Shown here piece by piece: positions 1 to 10,117 of a stretch of 64,000 nucleotides of DNA. Position 1 is the stretch's first letter. The number at the start of each line of letters is the position of its first letter. The notes below the pieces were generated by a model. The model did no database searches, was not told the origin of the DNA, and was given only the letters and a program-made list of their open reading frames with translations. The stretch is from the NCBI GenBank assembly GCA_964036045.1, contig OZ038392.1, positions 27,458,663-27,522,662 on the forward strand, given 5' to 3'. The translations under genes were made by a program, and so were the position numbers. The DNA comes from Eutreptiella sp. 'Long Island Sound 2002'. Lineage: Eukaryota > Euglenozoa > Euglenophyceae > Eutreptiales > Eutreptiaceae.

Positions 1-3000
1 AAACTCACCCTGAATCACCGCGAGAAGGTAGAGGCCTCCGTCTCCAGCCAGAAAGTGGTACATTGGAGGATTGACCCCGTTGGCACTGAGACTACCAATT
101 GGGTCGATCACAGGACCCCCCCCCCAGCAACTCTTCAACTGGAGAACTCGGTCAGTGCGTTCCGTCCCAGAGGCCGATGCCAAGGAGTTCTCAGACCCCC
201 ATCTTCAGAAGATGGTGGAGTCGTACCGCAAAAAGCTCCTTGATGAATTCAATGACACAGTTTTCAATTCAGAGCGGAATAACTGGGAGGAGATCAAGGC
301 CAATGCCAACAAGAGGGGACCTGATGAATAGGTCAAGCTGGAGCTGAAGGAGGGCTCAAAACCTGTGGCCTTCAGCCCCATCCGAGCAGTAGATCTGCGG
401 GAAGAGGCACTGAAAGAAAAGGTCCAAAGTTTTGAGAAAAGAGGGTGGATTGAGGGATCCAAAAGCCCTTGGGTGGCACGTGGGTTTTTAGTGCCGGAAC
501 CTTGGGTCAGCAAGTGGAGGTTGGTCATTGATTATCGGTAATTGAATTCATGTCTCGAGGGACATGAATTCCCCCTACCGGTGATTGAGGACCCCCTCCA
601 GCGACAGCATGGGAACCATCTCTGGACCATCCTCGACCTTGAGGATGGGTTCCACCAGATGCCCCTCACGGAGGAAAGTTGTCCGCTGACGGCTTTCTGT
701 ACCCCGTGGGCAGTATATCAGTGGAACGTCCTGCCCATGGGGCTGAAAGTGGGACCACAGGTCTACCTGAGAATGGTCACCCACTGCATCAGGCACCTGC
801 CTCCCTCGGTAAGGGCCTTTATTGATGATCTGCTTGTGGGTACGCCCCCCTCCAAGGCTTCCAGGGGTAAGGGTAAGTTCTTCGACAGTTGTGCCCTCGA
901 TGAAGAGGCCATAACTGAGCACTATGAGTTGGTCAGGAAACTTTTTCGATGCCTGGCTGACCACCATCTCCAAGTGAAGGAGGAAAAGTGCCACCTTTTC
1001 TGTCAAAGGGTTCAATATTGTGGTCACATCCTTCACCAGGGACGGAGACCCCCCGCCTTCGAGAAAGTGGCTGCAGTTCGTGACTGGACTGAGGCCATGA
1101 TTCGTACCCCCAAGCAGATGAAGGGATTTCTCGGAGTATGTAATTGGTATTCCATTTACATACCTCAATATGTTTCACTGGCTGCGCCCCTGATGGACAG
1201 CTTGAAAGGGAAGTATGAGAGAGCGCCTGAGGCAGGCAAATGCAAGGTCCCCAAGGACCGCAACTTCATTGAATGGACTGAGACCATGGGGCAGAGTTTC
1301 GCCAAAATCAAGGAGGCACTGTGCGAGAAGTGTGCATTGTATATCCCCAATGACACGGGTGAATATGCGATTCACACTGATGCCTCGGATTTTGGCGTAG
1401 GCGGTGTGTTGGAGCAGTAATTGCCTGATGGTAGCTTGGCTCCTTGCGCCTTCTACTCAAAAAAACTCGAAGGCCAGATCCAGTATGGTGCTGAGGGCTA
1501 AGCCCTGGGCTTTACCAGACAAAGGGCGTGGTCTGTGCGAGAAAAGGAGACCTACGCACTGGTGTCCTGCCTCCTCAAGTTCAAGAGCTGGATATCAGGG
1601 CGCAAGGTCACTGCTTTCACCGACCACAAGTCCCTCGAGTCATGGTACAAGGAGAATCTCTGTACCATGGCTGGGCCCCTGGGTCGTTGCAGCCCTTGGC
1701 ATGAATTCCTTTCCCGGTACAACATTGTTGTGGTATACAAGCCGGGTAAGGACAATGATGTCCCGGACGGGATGAGCCGGTGGGCCTACCCTGCGGGGCT
1801 GGCGGATGACACCACCTTCCATGGTTTGGACGCCGACCTCAAGGGGTATGAGGACTGGAAAGCCCAAGAAAAGGCCCGAAATGATGCCCTCTTTGATCGG
1901 CTGTCCATATCTCGCGAAGGGAGTGAGTCTGGACCCCCCTGCAGCCATACGGCCAAGTGCCATGGTCACTGCAGCGGGTACAGCAATCTGCGCGCGGCCA
2001 GCCACTACCCCTGCTTTCATTATGAGTGTGCCAGCCTGGAAAAGGCCACTCCGGACAAGCTGGATGCCCAGAGGGCGATTGATGCTCTGCTCCTTCCGAA
2101 ATACAGGGCCCAGGTGACGCCGGACCCCCTTCCTGCTGATCGGCGACTCACTGCGGACCCCCCTCGGTGTCCTGATTGCCTGGATCACCATAGGATTCAC
2201 ACGTGTGGTGTCCTGAACCTCCTGCACAGTGATCCTGATGATCTTGGCTGTGATTCTGAGGCTGAAGAGTCCGTGGGTCCTCAGTTCTTTAAGCATCCAG
2301 ACCTCCATGGTATGGCCCATGTGATGAGGGAGTCTCCTCATGCTCTCCACGCCCTGATTGCTTCTGTCACATCGGTCAATGTGCCCCCACCGTGTAGTAT
2401 CCTGTATGAGGATTGCAAACCATACTACGCTGAGGACCCCAACCTGAAAGTCCTGCTTGACTGGGGTATCAAGGAAAACATTGAGTATGGAATCTACCGG
2501 TGGCATGAACCACAATGGGGACACCCCCATATCAGGGTGGATGGTAGGGCAGTGGTTCCTGTGGCCATCCTGAACAAGGTGATAGAAGCAGTGCACTACT
2601 TTGCACATCCAGGTACCCCCAAAACCTTGGAACTGTTCAAGCAACAGTTCCATGTCAGAAATCTGTCCAAGGATAACCTTCGGGACAGAGTGAAGGAGGT
2701 TGCGGATGCCTGTGTGGTATGTGCACAGTCCAGGGCGCGAAGGGGCCCACATCCTGACTCATGTGAGCCCTTCCCCGTGCCCTCCTATCCCTTTGCATCA
2801 GTGGCAATGGACTTTGTATCCCTGCCTGAAGTTAAACATCCTGAAACAGGGGTGAAGGTGGACTATGCGATGGTTATCGTGTGTAGGTTGACAGGTCATA
2901 TCCTGGTCATTCCATGCAGACAAGAGGGACTGACGAGCCCTAAAGCCGCCGCCCTGTTTCTGCACTATTGTGCCTTTTTTACTGGGATGCCCAGGGAGAT

Positions 3001-3931
3001 ACATTCTGATAACCAGTCCATCATCTCCTCAGAGTTCTTCGACGCCCTTTGCGGTCTGGCTGGTATTACCCAGGCCAAGTTTATAGTGTATAGACCACAG
3101 AGTAATGGGCGTGCGGAGCGGGCAGTCCAGTCTATTATCATTGCTTTGCGGCTATACTTGGTGTTCCGCAAGCTGGACTGGATCTATGCCCTGCCATTTG
3201 CCCTGTGGGGCCTTAATGACCTACCGGGCCTTATCGGACCCTACTCACCGCACCGGCTGGTTTTTGGCCGGGACCCTTTCGGGTTTCGCGAGGTACCCCC
3301 CCTGACCGTGGATACCGGGGTGGAGGATGCGACCGAGTACTTCCGCAGGGCTCAGGACGAACGCCAGCTCATCCAATCAAAGTTGGTTGACCTTCATGCC
3401 CGGGACTACGGGGCCTTCCTCAAAAAACACCCGTCCCTGCAGTTTAAGGAGGGGAACCGCGTAAGCGTGCGAAAAAGGACCGACCAGCCTGGCCTACATC
3501 CCAAGCTGGACAGGATATGGCAGGGCCCTGCAGAGATCCTCCCTAAGGTTTCCACGAATACATACTTAGTAAACCTGAACGGTAAGGAGGTCATTCTGTC
3601 GGTGGGAAGGCTAAAGCCCTATATACCCCGACGGGATGGTGTGAACTGCCCCCTCCATCATTACTCTGAGCGTCGGGACCTCCACGGCGACTCTTATGTT
3701 GTCGAGGACGTCCTGGACCATGAGTATAGGGGTAAGGTTCGAGGGAAAGCGAAGAAGTCCAAACAGCCCTTCGAAGGCGGCAAACCTTGGTGGAAAGTCA
3801 GATACCGGGGTTCTGACCGGCCCGAATGGCATGATGTCACTGCTTTCCTGCATGACATCAATAAAGACTGGCTGGACTACAATCAACCGCACCACATCAC
3901 TGTGTCCACTGATTCCCTCAGGGAAATCTAG
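1..3931 (+). pseudogene. Decayed Ty3/Gypsy Pol (element E3): RT, RNase H, integrase, chromodomain
   Basis: One forward frame can be followed from about position 71 to 3931, broken by in-frame stops at 329-331 (TAG), 539-541, 1418-1420 and 1499-1501 (all TAA). Order of domains: reverse transcriptase with the catalytic motif FIDD (the two Asp codons at 824-829), RNase H starting near HTDASDFGVGG (about 1375), integrase with an HHCC zinc finger (His pair near 2595-2660, CVVC near 2710), a DDE core (Asp in AMDF, Asp in IHSDN, Glu in GRAERA), and a C-terminal chromodomain-like block (about 3690-3880). The family normally makes one polyprotein for reverse transcription and integration. The gag part lies left of the window. 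Four stops make this copy non-functional. The element is inserted in a second copy of its own family (E4). Confidence 0.88.
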
Positions 3932-5009
3932 CTGTGGCTGGACCGACTGATCTGCTGTCCTGATGCCCAGCCTGAGGATGTCTATAAACTGTCCTGCCTG
4001 GCTTCTAGTTTAGGGCTGAATCAGGCAGATCCTCCACCCCCTGAAATCTGCGAGGGTGTCCCTGCAGCCCCTGAGCTCCTGAAATGCATTGCACGGGTGT
4101 GATGCGGGGCAGTAGTTGGGGTCATGTACCTGGATTGGCTTGGAGTGGCTCCGACCTAGAGTGCCAGCCAATGCAGTGAACCCCCAGCGCTCGCAAGATC
4201 ATGGGAATGGCTGTAAAGAGCCCGGAATAAGCAGGGTGTGCGACTTGATTTTTCGGCCTTCGTGTGATTCAAGGCCAGGCGGTTGCATGGTATAATGTGC
4301 AATAAGACTGGTGCGCAAGCACTGTCAAAGGGGACTGGCCTATGGGGAACCGCAAACGCCAGCAGGGTACGTTGGAGTGTTTCGGCATCGAGGTACCTGG
4401 GGTATGAGAATACCACCTTCCTGCTGGTACCTCTCCCACCGCCAGCGCACATACGTCCGCACCGGGGTACGTTAGACAGCTCAGGACCATGACAGGACAA
4501 GGCCCCGATCTGTGTCTGTGTTTGGTGCTGAATTTCAGGCAGTTTATAGTATTTTATTGTGTACTATCCCATCTCTCTCTTGTCCTGCCCGCCATTGCTG
4601 AGAATGGCTACCTTTTTCTATTTTTTCACCCGCTGATGGCAAGCGGGCCCTTTCACTCTTGTACATATGTCGAAGTGGGAAGCCGTACTGCAGGTAGTCA
4701 CCTCAGTTCTTGTGTACATAGTTTGCCCACTCGACAGTTGGCGGTAGCTTTTTCTTTGAGAGTGGTCGCCAACTTGGTCCCCGGCGTTGAGCTGGGGAGG
4801 GGAGTGGAAAGCTGATGCGACCACCTGTTTTTTATTGAGAGCAGGCGCCAACTCAGATCCTGTGTCCGTCTGGGGAGGAGAGTGTAAAAACCATTTGGCC
4901 GCTTAGGACAATTTTACACCCACCCGTCCCATCCCTTTGTATGTTTTGTGTCTGCCACCACCTGGTTGTTTCTTCCGCCTCCTTGGGTACACTGAGCTGG
5001 GGGGGGGAG
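3932..5009 (+). other. E3 3' untranslated region and polypurine tract
   Basis: This 1.1 kb stretch has no convincing ORF and is nearly repeated at 12996-13519 and 15107-16275 in E4. It ends in a purine tract (about 4995-5009, G-rich, then AGTG) directly before the LTR, the expected primer for plus-strand DNA synthesis. Two further look-alike purine tracts occur near 4794 and 4870. An imperfect palindrome GTGTAAAA...TTTTACAC lies at 4882-4919. Confidence 0.6.
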
Positions 5010-6030
5010 TGTTTGGTGTCAGACAACCCCCCAAAACCCCCGCCTATGTCCTCCACTACTCATCCTGTACCCCCCCCCTCTTCAGGTCACAAACTGTACT
5101 TTGTTTTCCACAACAAGTCCTCATGCCAAGTTCCCAAAAACTTGAAATCTTTGGGAGGCTTCAGGGGACTAGGCGCATTTTTTTTGGTTTTTTGCGTCAA
5201 TCGATGGGGAATGAAAATCCCTTCATATTTGTGGGCGAATTTCCGTGAAAGTCGCAAACGTACAGGACCTGGATTTTGGCTTCGGCGCCTGCGTGAACCG
5301 GCCTCGCGCCAGTTCGCGCAACTACCGCCAGTTGGCGCCCGTGCGACCAAAATCGCGAAACCAGGAACTGGCCTTTACGGAAATTTAACAAAGGCCAGCG
5401 ACAGTGATTCGACTTCACTGTTGCTTCATTCAATGTCATAATTATACAATGGAATCAAAAAACGGCGAAGCGGTGAGGTAAAAATCGAAAACTGGGCATT
5501 GACATGATGCCCAGGATAAATAAAATGCTGAGTAGGTCAAGGAGCCTCGCCAGCACCTTACGGTGCCTTTCTTTCCCCTTGCCTCACATTTGACTAGTCA
5601 TGGCATGCCATTTTTATGCATTTCATAGGGTGACTTCAGCAGAGGATATCTTTAAGCCACTGCTTCCGTAACCGTTAAAGTATATGCATAGGAAACCCAT
5701 AGGTGTCTATTTTAGTTGTATATTAAGTAAACTTGTGAGTTGCAAGTAGATTTGAAGTTGGGAGTGATTCATAGACTTTGACTCATAAAAATGGGATTTC
5801 AAGAATACCATGAATTGCCCCATGAAAAGAAAGGTATGCATCTCTTCCCTTGGTGTACACAGACCCAAAACACTTTGGGTCACTTTATTTTGACGTTTGA
5901 AATTCATTTAATAACCATGGTGGGTCAAGACATCCATGGTGGGGCTGCCATCCATGGCCCAGAAGAGACATTTTTGGCCCTGGCATGGACCCACTTTGAG
6001 AGATTGGTGCGCGAAGCCATTGTGTCGAAT
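5010..6030 (+). repeat. 3' LTR of Gypsy element E3
   Basis: About 1.02 kb that starts after a purine tract with TGTTTGGTGTCAGAC and ends near GTGTCGAAT, where the sequence switches abruptly into the middle of another Pol gene. A close copy of the same length is at 16276-17294. Both ends are therefore placed by comparing the two copies. Exact termini are uncertain because the matching 5' LTR is outside the window. A possible poly(A) signal (AATAAA) lies near 5518. Confidence 0.75.
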
Positions 6031-7512
6031 GGATGGCGGATGACACCAACTTCCATGGTTCGGACGCCGACCTCAAGGGCTATGAGGACTGGGACGCCCA
6101 AGAAAAGGCCTGAAATGATGCCCTCATTGATCGGCTGTCCATATCTCGCGAAGGGAGTGAGTCTGGACCCCCGTGCAGCCATACGGCCAAGTGCCGTGGT
6201 CACTGCAGCGGGTACAGCAATCTGCGCGCGGCCAGCCACTACCCCTGCTTTCATTATGAGTGCGCCAGCCCGGAAACGGCCACTCCGGACAAGCTGGATG
6301 CCCAGAGGGCAGTTGATGCTCTGCTCCTTCCGAAATACAGGGCCCAGGTGACGCCGGACCCCCTTCCTGCTGATCAGCGACTCACTGCGGACCCCCCTCG
6401 GTGTCCTGATTGCCTGGATCACCATAAGATTAACACGTGTGGTGTCCTGAACCTCCTGCACAGTGATCCTGATGATCCTGGCTGTGATTCTGAGGCTGAA
6501 GAGTCCGTGGCCCCTCAGTTCTCTAAGCATCCAGACCTCCATGGTATGGCCCATGTGATGAGGGAGTCTCCTCATGCTCCCCACGCCCTGATTGCTTCTG
6601 TCACATCGGTCAATGTGCCCCCACCGTGTAGTATCCTGTATGAGGATTGGGAACCATCCTCCGCTGAGGACCCGACCTGAAAGTCCTGCTGGACTGGGGT
6701 ATCAAGAAAAACATTGAGTATGGAATCTACCGGTGGCATGAACCACAATGGGGACACCCCCATATCAGGGTGGATGGTAGGGCAGTGGTTCCTGTGACCA
6801 TCCTGAGCAAGGTGATAGAAGCAGTGCACTACTTTGCACTTCGGGACAGAGTGAAGGAGGTTGTGGATGCCTGTGTGGTATGTGCACAGTCCAGGGCGCG
6901 AAGGGGCCCACATCCTGACTCATGTGAGCCCTTCCCCGTGCCCTCCTATCCCTTTGCATCAGTGGCAATGGACTTTGTATCCCTGCCTGAAGTTAAACAT
7001 CCTGAAACAGGGGTGAAGGTGGACTATGCGATGGTTACTGTGTGTAGGTTGACAGGTTATATCCTGGCCATTCCATGCAGACAAGAGGGACTGACGAGCC
7101 CTAAAGCCGCCGCCCTGTTTCTGCACTATTGTGCCTTTTTTACTGGGATGCCCAGGGAGATACATTCTGATAACCAGTCCATCATCTCCTCAGAGTTCTT
7201 CGACGCCCTTTGCGGTCTGGCTGGTATTACCCAGGCCAAGTCTATAGTGTATAGACCACAGAGTAATGGGCGCGCGAAGCGGGCAGTCCAGTCTATTATC
7301 AATGCTTTGCGGCTATACTTGGTGTTCCGCCAGCTGGACTGGATCTATGCCCTGCCATTTGCCCTGTGGGGTCTTAATGACCTACCGGGCCCCATCTGAC
7401 CCTACTCACCGCACCGGCTGGTTTTTGGCCGGGACCCTATCGGGTTCGGCGAGGTACCCCCCCTGACCGTGGATACCGGGGTGGAGGATGCGACCGAGTA
7501 CTTCCGTAGGCG
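6031..7512 (+). pseudogene. E4 Pol fragment: end of RNase H linker and integrase
   Basis: Close copy of E3 Pol from the position equivalent to 1801 onward. It is the host copy into which E3 jumped, so its 5' half lies to the left of the window. The frame is broken. Near 6111 a CGA codon of E3 reads TGA here. A deletion near 6838 removes the integrase HHCC histidines that E3 keeps (joined at CTTCGGGACAG), and there is a stop at 7397-7399. The DDE core is still recognisable (Asp in AMDF, Asp in IHSDN), but the Glu region reads GRAKRA where E3 has GRAERA, so the catalytic Glu is lost. The fragment ends where transposon T is inserted. Confidence 0.85.
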
Positions 7513-7550
7513 CATGGGACCCACCGCTGGGGGTATTTTCTTCGAACGAA
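7513..7550 (+). repeat. Left terminal inverted repeat of T
   Basis: Begins CATGGGACCCACC and runs into GGTATTTTCTTCGAACGAA. It matches the complement of 12207-12244 with a few mismatches in the G-rich part. Confidence 0.8.
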
Positions 7551-7710
7551 ACCTTCAAAGGAAGATTATTTCTTCGAACGAAGGAAATTTTTGAACTGTT
7601 TGAACGCCTTTGGGGTGGCCGTTTTGCTGCAAACATTGTGATTAAATGCTCAACACAGGTATTTTTGAGGGTTTGGTTCTTTGGATTCAGCCTGCAACCA
7701 CCTAAATGCC

Positions 7711-7820
7711 CTGAAAATGTGTTTTCGAAATGTGGTAGACTTTTCTTCGAACGAACCTTCGAATGTTCGAACGAACATATTTTTCGGAGAAAACGACGCG
7801 GCGTTTACAAATGCACATAC
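7711..7820 (-). other. Putative intron 4 of T (downstream of orf3)
   Basis: On the minus strand it starts GTATGTGCAT and ends CATTTTCAG, 110 bp. It contains paired TTCGAACGAA-type palindromes like the other three introns of T. It lies about 60 bp after the orf3 stop, so no coding frame confirms it. It may be a 3' UTR intron or join to a small last exon. Confidence 0.4.
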
Positions 7821-7883
7821 AGGCAACAACAGAACCGCACAACCACCAGTGTCCCTATCCAATGTAGCTTTCTCAGTCCTGGC

Positions 7884-9116
7884 TCACGACTCACTGCCTG
7901 ACACTTGTACTGCAACCTCGTCTTTCTTTTCCGTATCCTCTTTGTCTCCCTCTCCGGCATCTTCTTCTTCCGGCTTGCCACCACTCTTCGTTGGCGTCTT
8001 CCTCTTCCTCTTTGCCCTCTTTGCCTTCACTTTCTTCTTCCTGGCACTTGGAGCTGGCACGCCACCGGTTGCCGACGCCACTGCCGCTGCGTTCTTGCAC
8101 TCCTCCTCTGTTGCGTAGCTTCGGGCCGCAGCACAATACTCTCCCACGGAATGCCACACGGCAGACTTGTAGTCTGCAGGGACCCAATAGATTGTACCGG
8201 CACGGCCCAGTTTGGTCTTCTGCTGCAGGATGTCTCTGGGTATCTCCGTTCGCCAGGGGCGCCACTTCGAAATCGGCACTCCTCTCCACGCTCCCCACTG
8301 GTCCTCTTGTTGGAGGGGAAGCCATGCCCACGGCAGTGCCCCTCGGTCTGGAATCTGTGTCTTCTGAGTTTCGTCTTCATCGTCGTCATCTCCGGAAGGC
8401 GGCTCCTCCTCCTCATCTCCGGAAGGCGGCTCCTCCTCCTCATCTTATTCAGTCTCTTCGAACTCCTCACTCTCCGAACTCTCACCCGGCAGCAGCTTTG
8501 CCTTTTTCTTCGGAGGTTGCTTAGCCGCTGGCTTCGCTCCCGGTCTCTTCTTCGGCTTCTTTGTCTTCTTGTAAGACGAGAGAAGCTCGGCAAGGTTCTT
8601 TGCCCGTCGTCCGGACACAACGGGTTGTGGATCTTTGCCCCGCACACCAGCACTGGTCGTCGACGCTTTTTTTTCGGTTGCCTGAGGGCAATGCAACGTG
8701 GAACCAGCCTGGCTCAGGTTGACCCACGTTGGCATAGACTTCACCTTCCTGCGACCTTCTTCATTTTTTTGGATTGCTCCGAGTACCGTCAGTGCTCTCG
8801 CAGGCTTCGTTAGGAGGTCGTTGAGCAGGCTGCCCGCAGTCACGGTCGTCTCAATTCCACGACTGGGTAGCTGAAGCTTCCACCTGACGCCACCGGCGCT
8901 GGTTTGCGTTGCTGCAACCTGTCAGCAGTGGAGCGGTAAAAGACATCGAATACAATCTTCGTTCGAAGATTCGAATGTTCGAACGAACGTTTTTTTCTTC
9001 GAACGAAGAATGGTTTTCGAATAATAACGTACAGGACGCATGCATGGACAAAAGCGCTCAGCTACAAGGTAAATGCGGTACCTCCCATTCAGGAATGTCC
9101 CCTCCCATGTAGCCAT
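7884..9116 (-). pseudogene. T orf3: basic/acidic protein, two exons, one premature stop
   Basis: Exon 1 (9116-9033) encodes 28 residues starting MATWEGTFLNGR. A 114-bp intron (9032-8919) follows, and exon 2 continues in phase 0. The downstream part is rich in Lys (PKKRPGAKPAAK) and then strongly acidic (repeats of DEEEEPPSG, about 8447-8390). An in-frame TAA at 8445-8447 interrupts the acidic stretch, and the same frame continues to a TGA at 7884-7886 through a WVPADYK segment and another Lys-rich tail. I read the TAA as a GAA-to-TAA mutation. No family was recognised. The charge pattern suggests a nuclear, nucleic-acid-binding accessory protein, but that is inference. Confidence 0.6.
8919..9032 (-). 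other. Intron of T orf3
   Basis: Minus-strand donor GTACGTTATT, acceptor CTGCTGACAG, 114 bp. Removing it joins two open frames in phase 0 (…CPCMRP to VAATQTS…). It contains several overlapping TTCGTTCGAA/TTCGAACGAA palindromes like the transposon ends. Confidence 0.75.
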
Positions 9117-9153
9117 GCTGCACTCCTGCTGCGACTGCTGCCTGGAGCACCGT

Positions 9154-10117
9154 CTACCACTTCGACGGTGTTGTGCTTTGCATTTGTTGTACTCCCTCGG
9201 CTTGCTGCGCTCCTTCGTCCGACTGGGCTGCCTCACCACCACCCCGTGCCTGAGTGGTGACCTTGACGCCTTTCAAGCGGCCCGTTGATGTACATTTGCC
9301 CCACCCTGGGGGCTCTGAGGAGGGGAATCTGAGCATCACGGTACGGTCTTCACGCCAGCTCTCCACGGTGCCGTAGGCGTGCCAAACAAGCGCAAGCAGA
9401 CGTATAATCGGGGTTGGGGTGCCTTTTTTATTTTCGACTGCGAAGGGGAAGGCGCGGGCAACCAGTGCACAAGGCAAGTCCCTCTCTACAGCCACATCTT
9501 TGCAATCGGCTGATAAACACTTTCCGAAACAGCGCCCATAGGTTGACAGTGGCGTAAGGCCGAAAATGGGCGTATGCGGACTGGGTACGGATTTCCCTAG
9601 AATGAGGTCAAGGTAGGGGCGGGTGACTCCGGAATCTACGATGACCTGGCAGCAAGTGTCGAACTCGGCGCTGACATTGAACACTTCGTTCACCACCACG
9701 TAATCCGGATCATATTCTTCTGAATCCTGGGATCCGAAATCTAGCGGGTCATCCAAACAGCGAGAAGGGGATGGTGACGGCTCCAAATCCGCTGAACGCT
9801 GCGGCGCTGGGTGCTGAGCCAGTTGTGTACTACTCTGAGAAGGTGTTCCTGGCGATGATCGTGACGCTGGGGCAGAAGTTTGGTGCGCCTGAAGCAACTC
9901 CTGAGCACAGCGCGAAAGATTCGAAAAATATCTTCGAACGAAGATTCGAATATTCGAACGAAGAAAAATCTTCCAACGAGAGTTCGTTCCAGGATTCGAA
10001 GATTCCAGACGAAGACTAAATTCGAAGGACTACAACGCATGCCTGCAGGGCTTGGAGAATAACACATACCGCCACCAGTCTTGCGACATCGGCCTTGTCT
10101 TCCTTTGTCAGCACCAT
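9154..10117 (-). CDS. T orf2: unrecognised protein, two exons
   Basis: Exon 1 (10117-10070) encodes 16 residues, MVLTKEDKADVARLVA. A 169-bp intron (10069-9901) follows, and exon 2 (9900-9154) continues in phase 0 with ELLQAHQTSAP to a TAG stop, about 265 residues in all. The ATG overlaps the TAA stop of orf1 as TAATG (10119-10115). The first part is Ser/Pro/Gln-rich. The middle (DFGSQDSEEYDPDY onward) looks globular, with several Cys, and the end is Gly/Gln-rich. I do not recognise it. It has no internal stop, unlike its neighbours. It ends 37 bp before orf3 starts. Confidence 0.6.
9901..10069 (-). other. Intron of T orf2
   Basis: Minus-strand donor GTATGTGTTATT and acceptor TGTGCTCAG, 169 bp. 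Removing it joins ADVARLVA to ELLQAHQ without a frame change. It contains several TTCGAACGAA-like palindromes. The donor shares GTTATT with two other introns of T. Confidence 0.75.

Noticed and set aside
1640-2752. A 370-codon minus-strand ORF
   Set aside because: Antisense shadow of the E3 integrase frame. The E4 copy carries a similar but broken shadow.
7884-8840. Plus-strand ORFs in the T region (such as 7905-8813)
   Set aside because: They are the complement of the Lys/Glu-rich orf3 and read as Leu/Ser/Arg low complexity.
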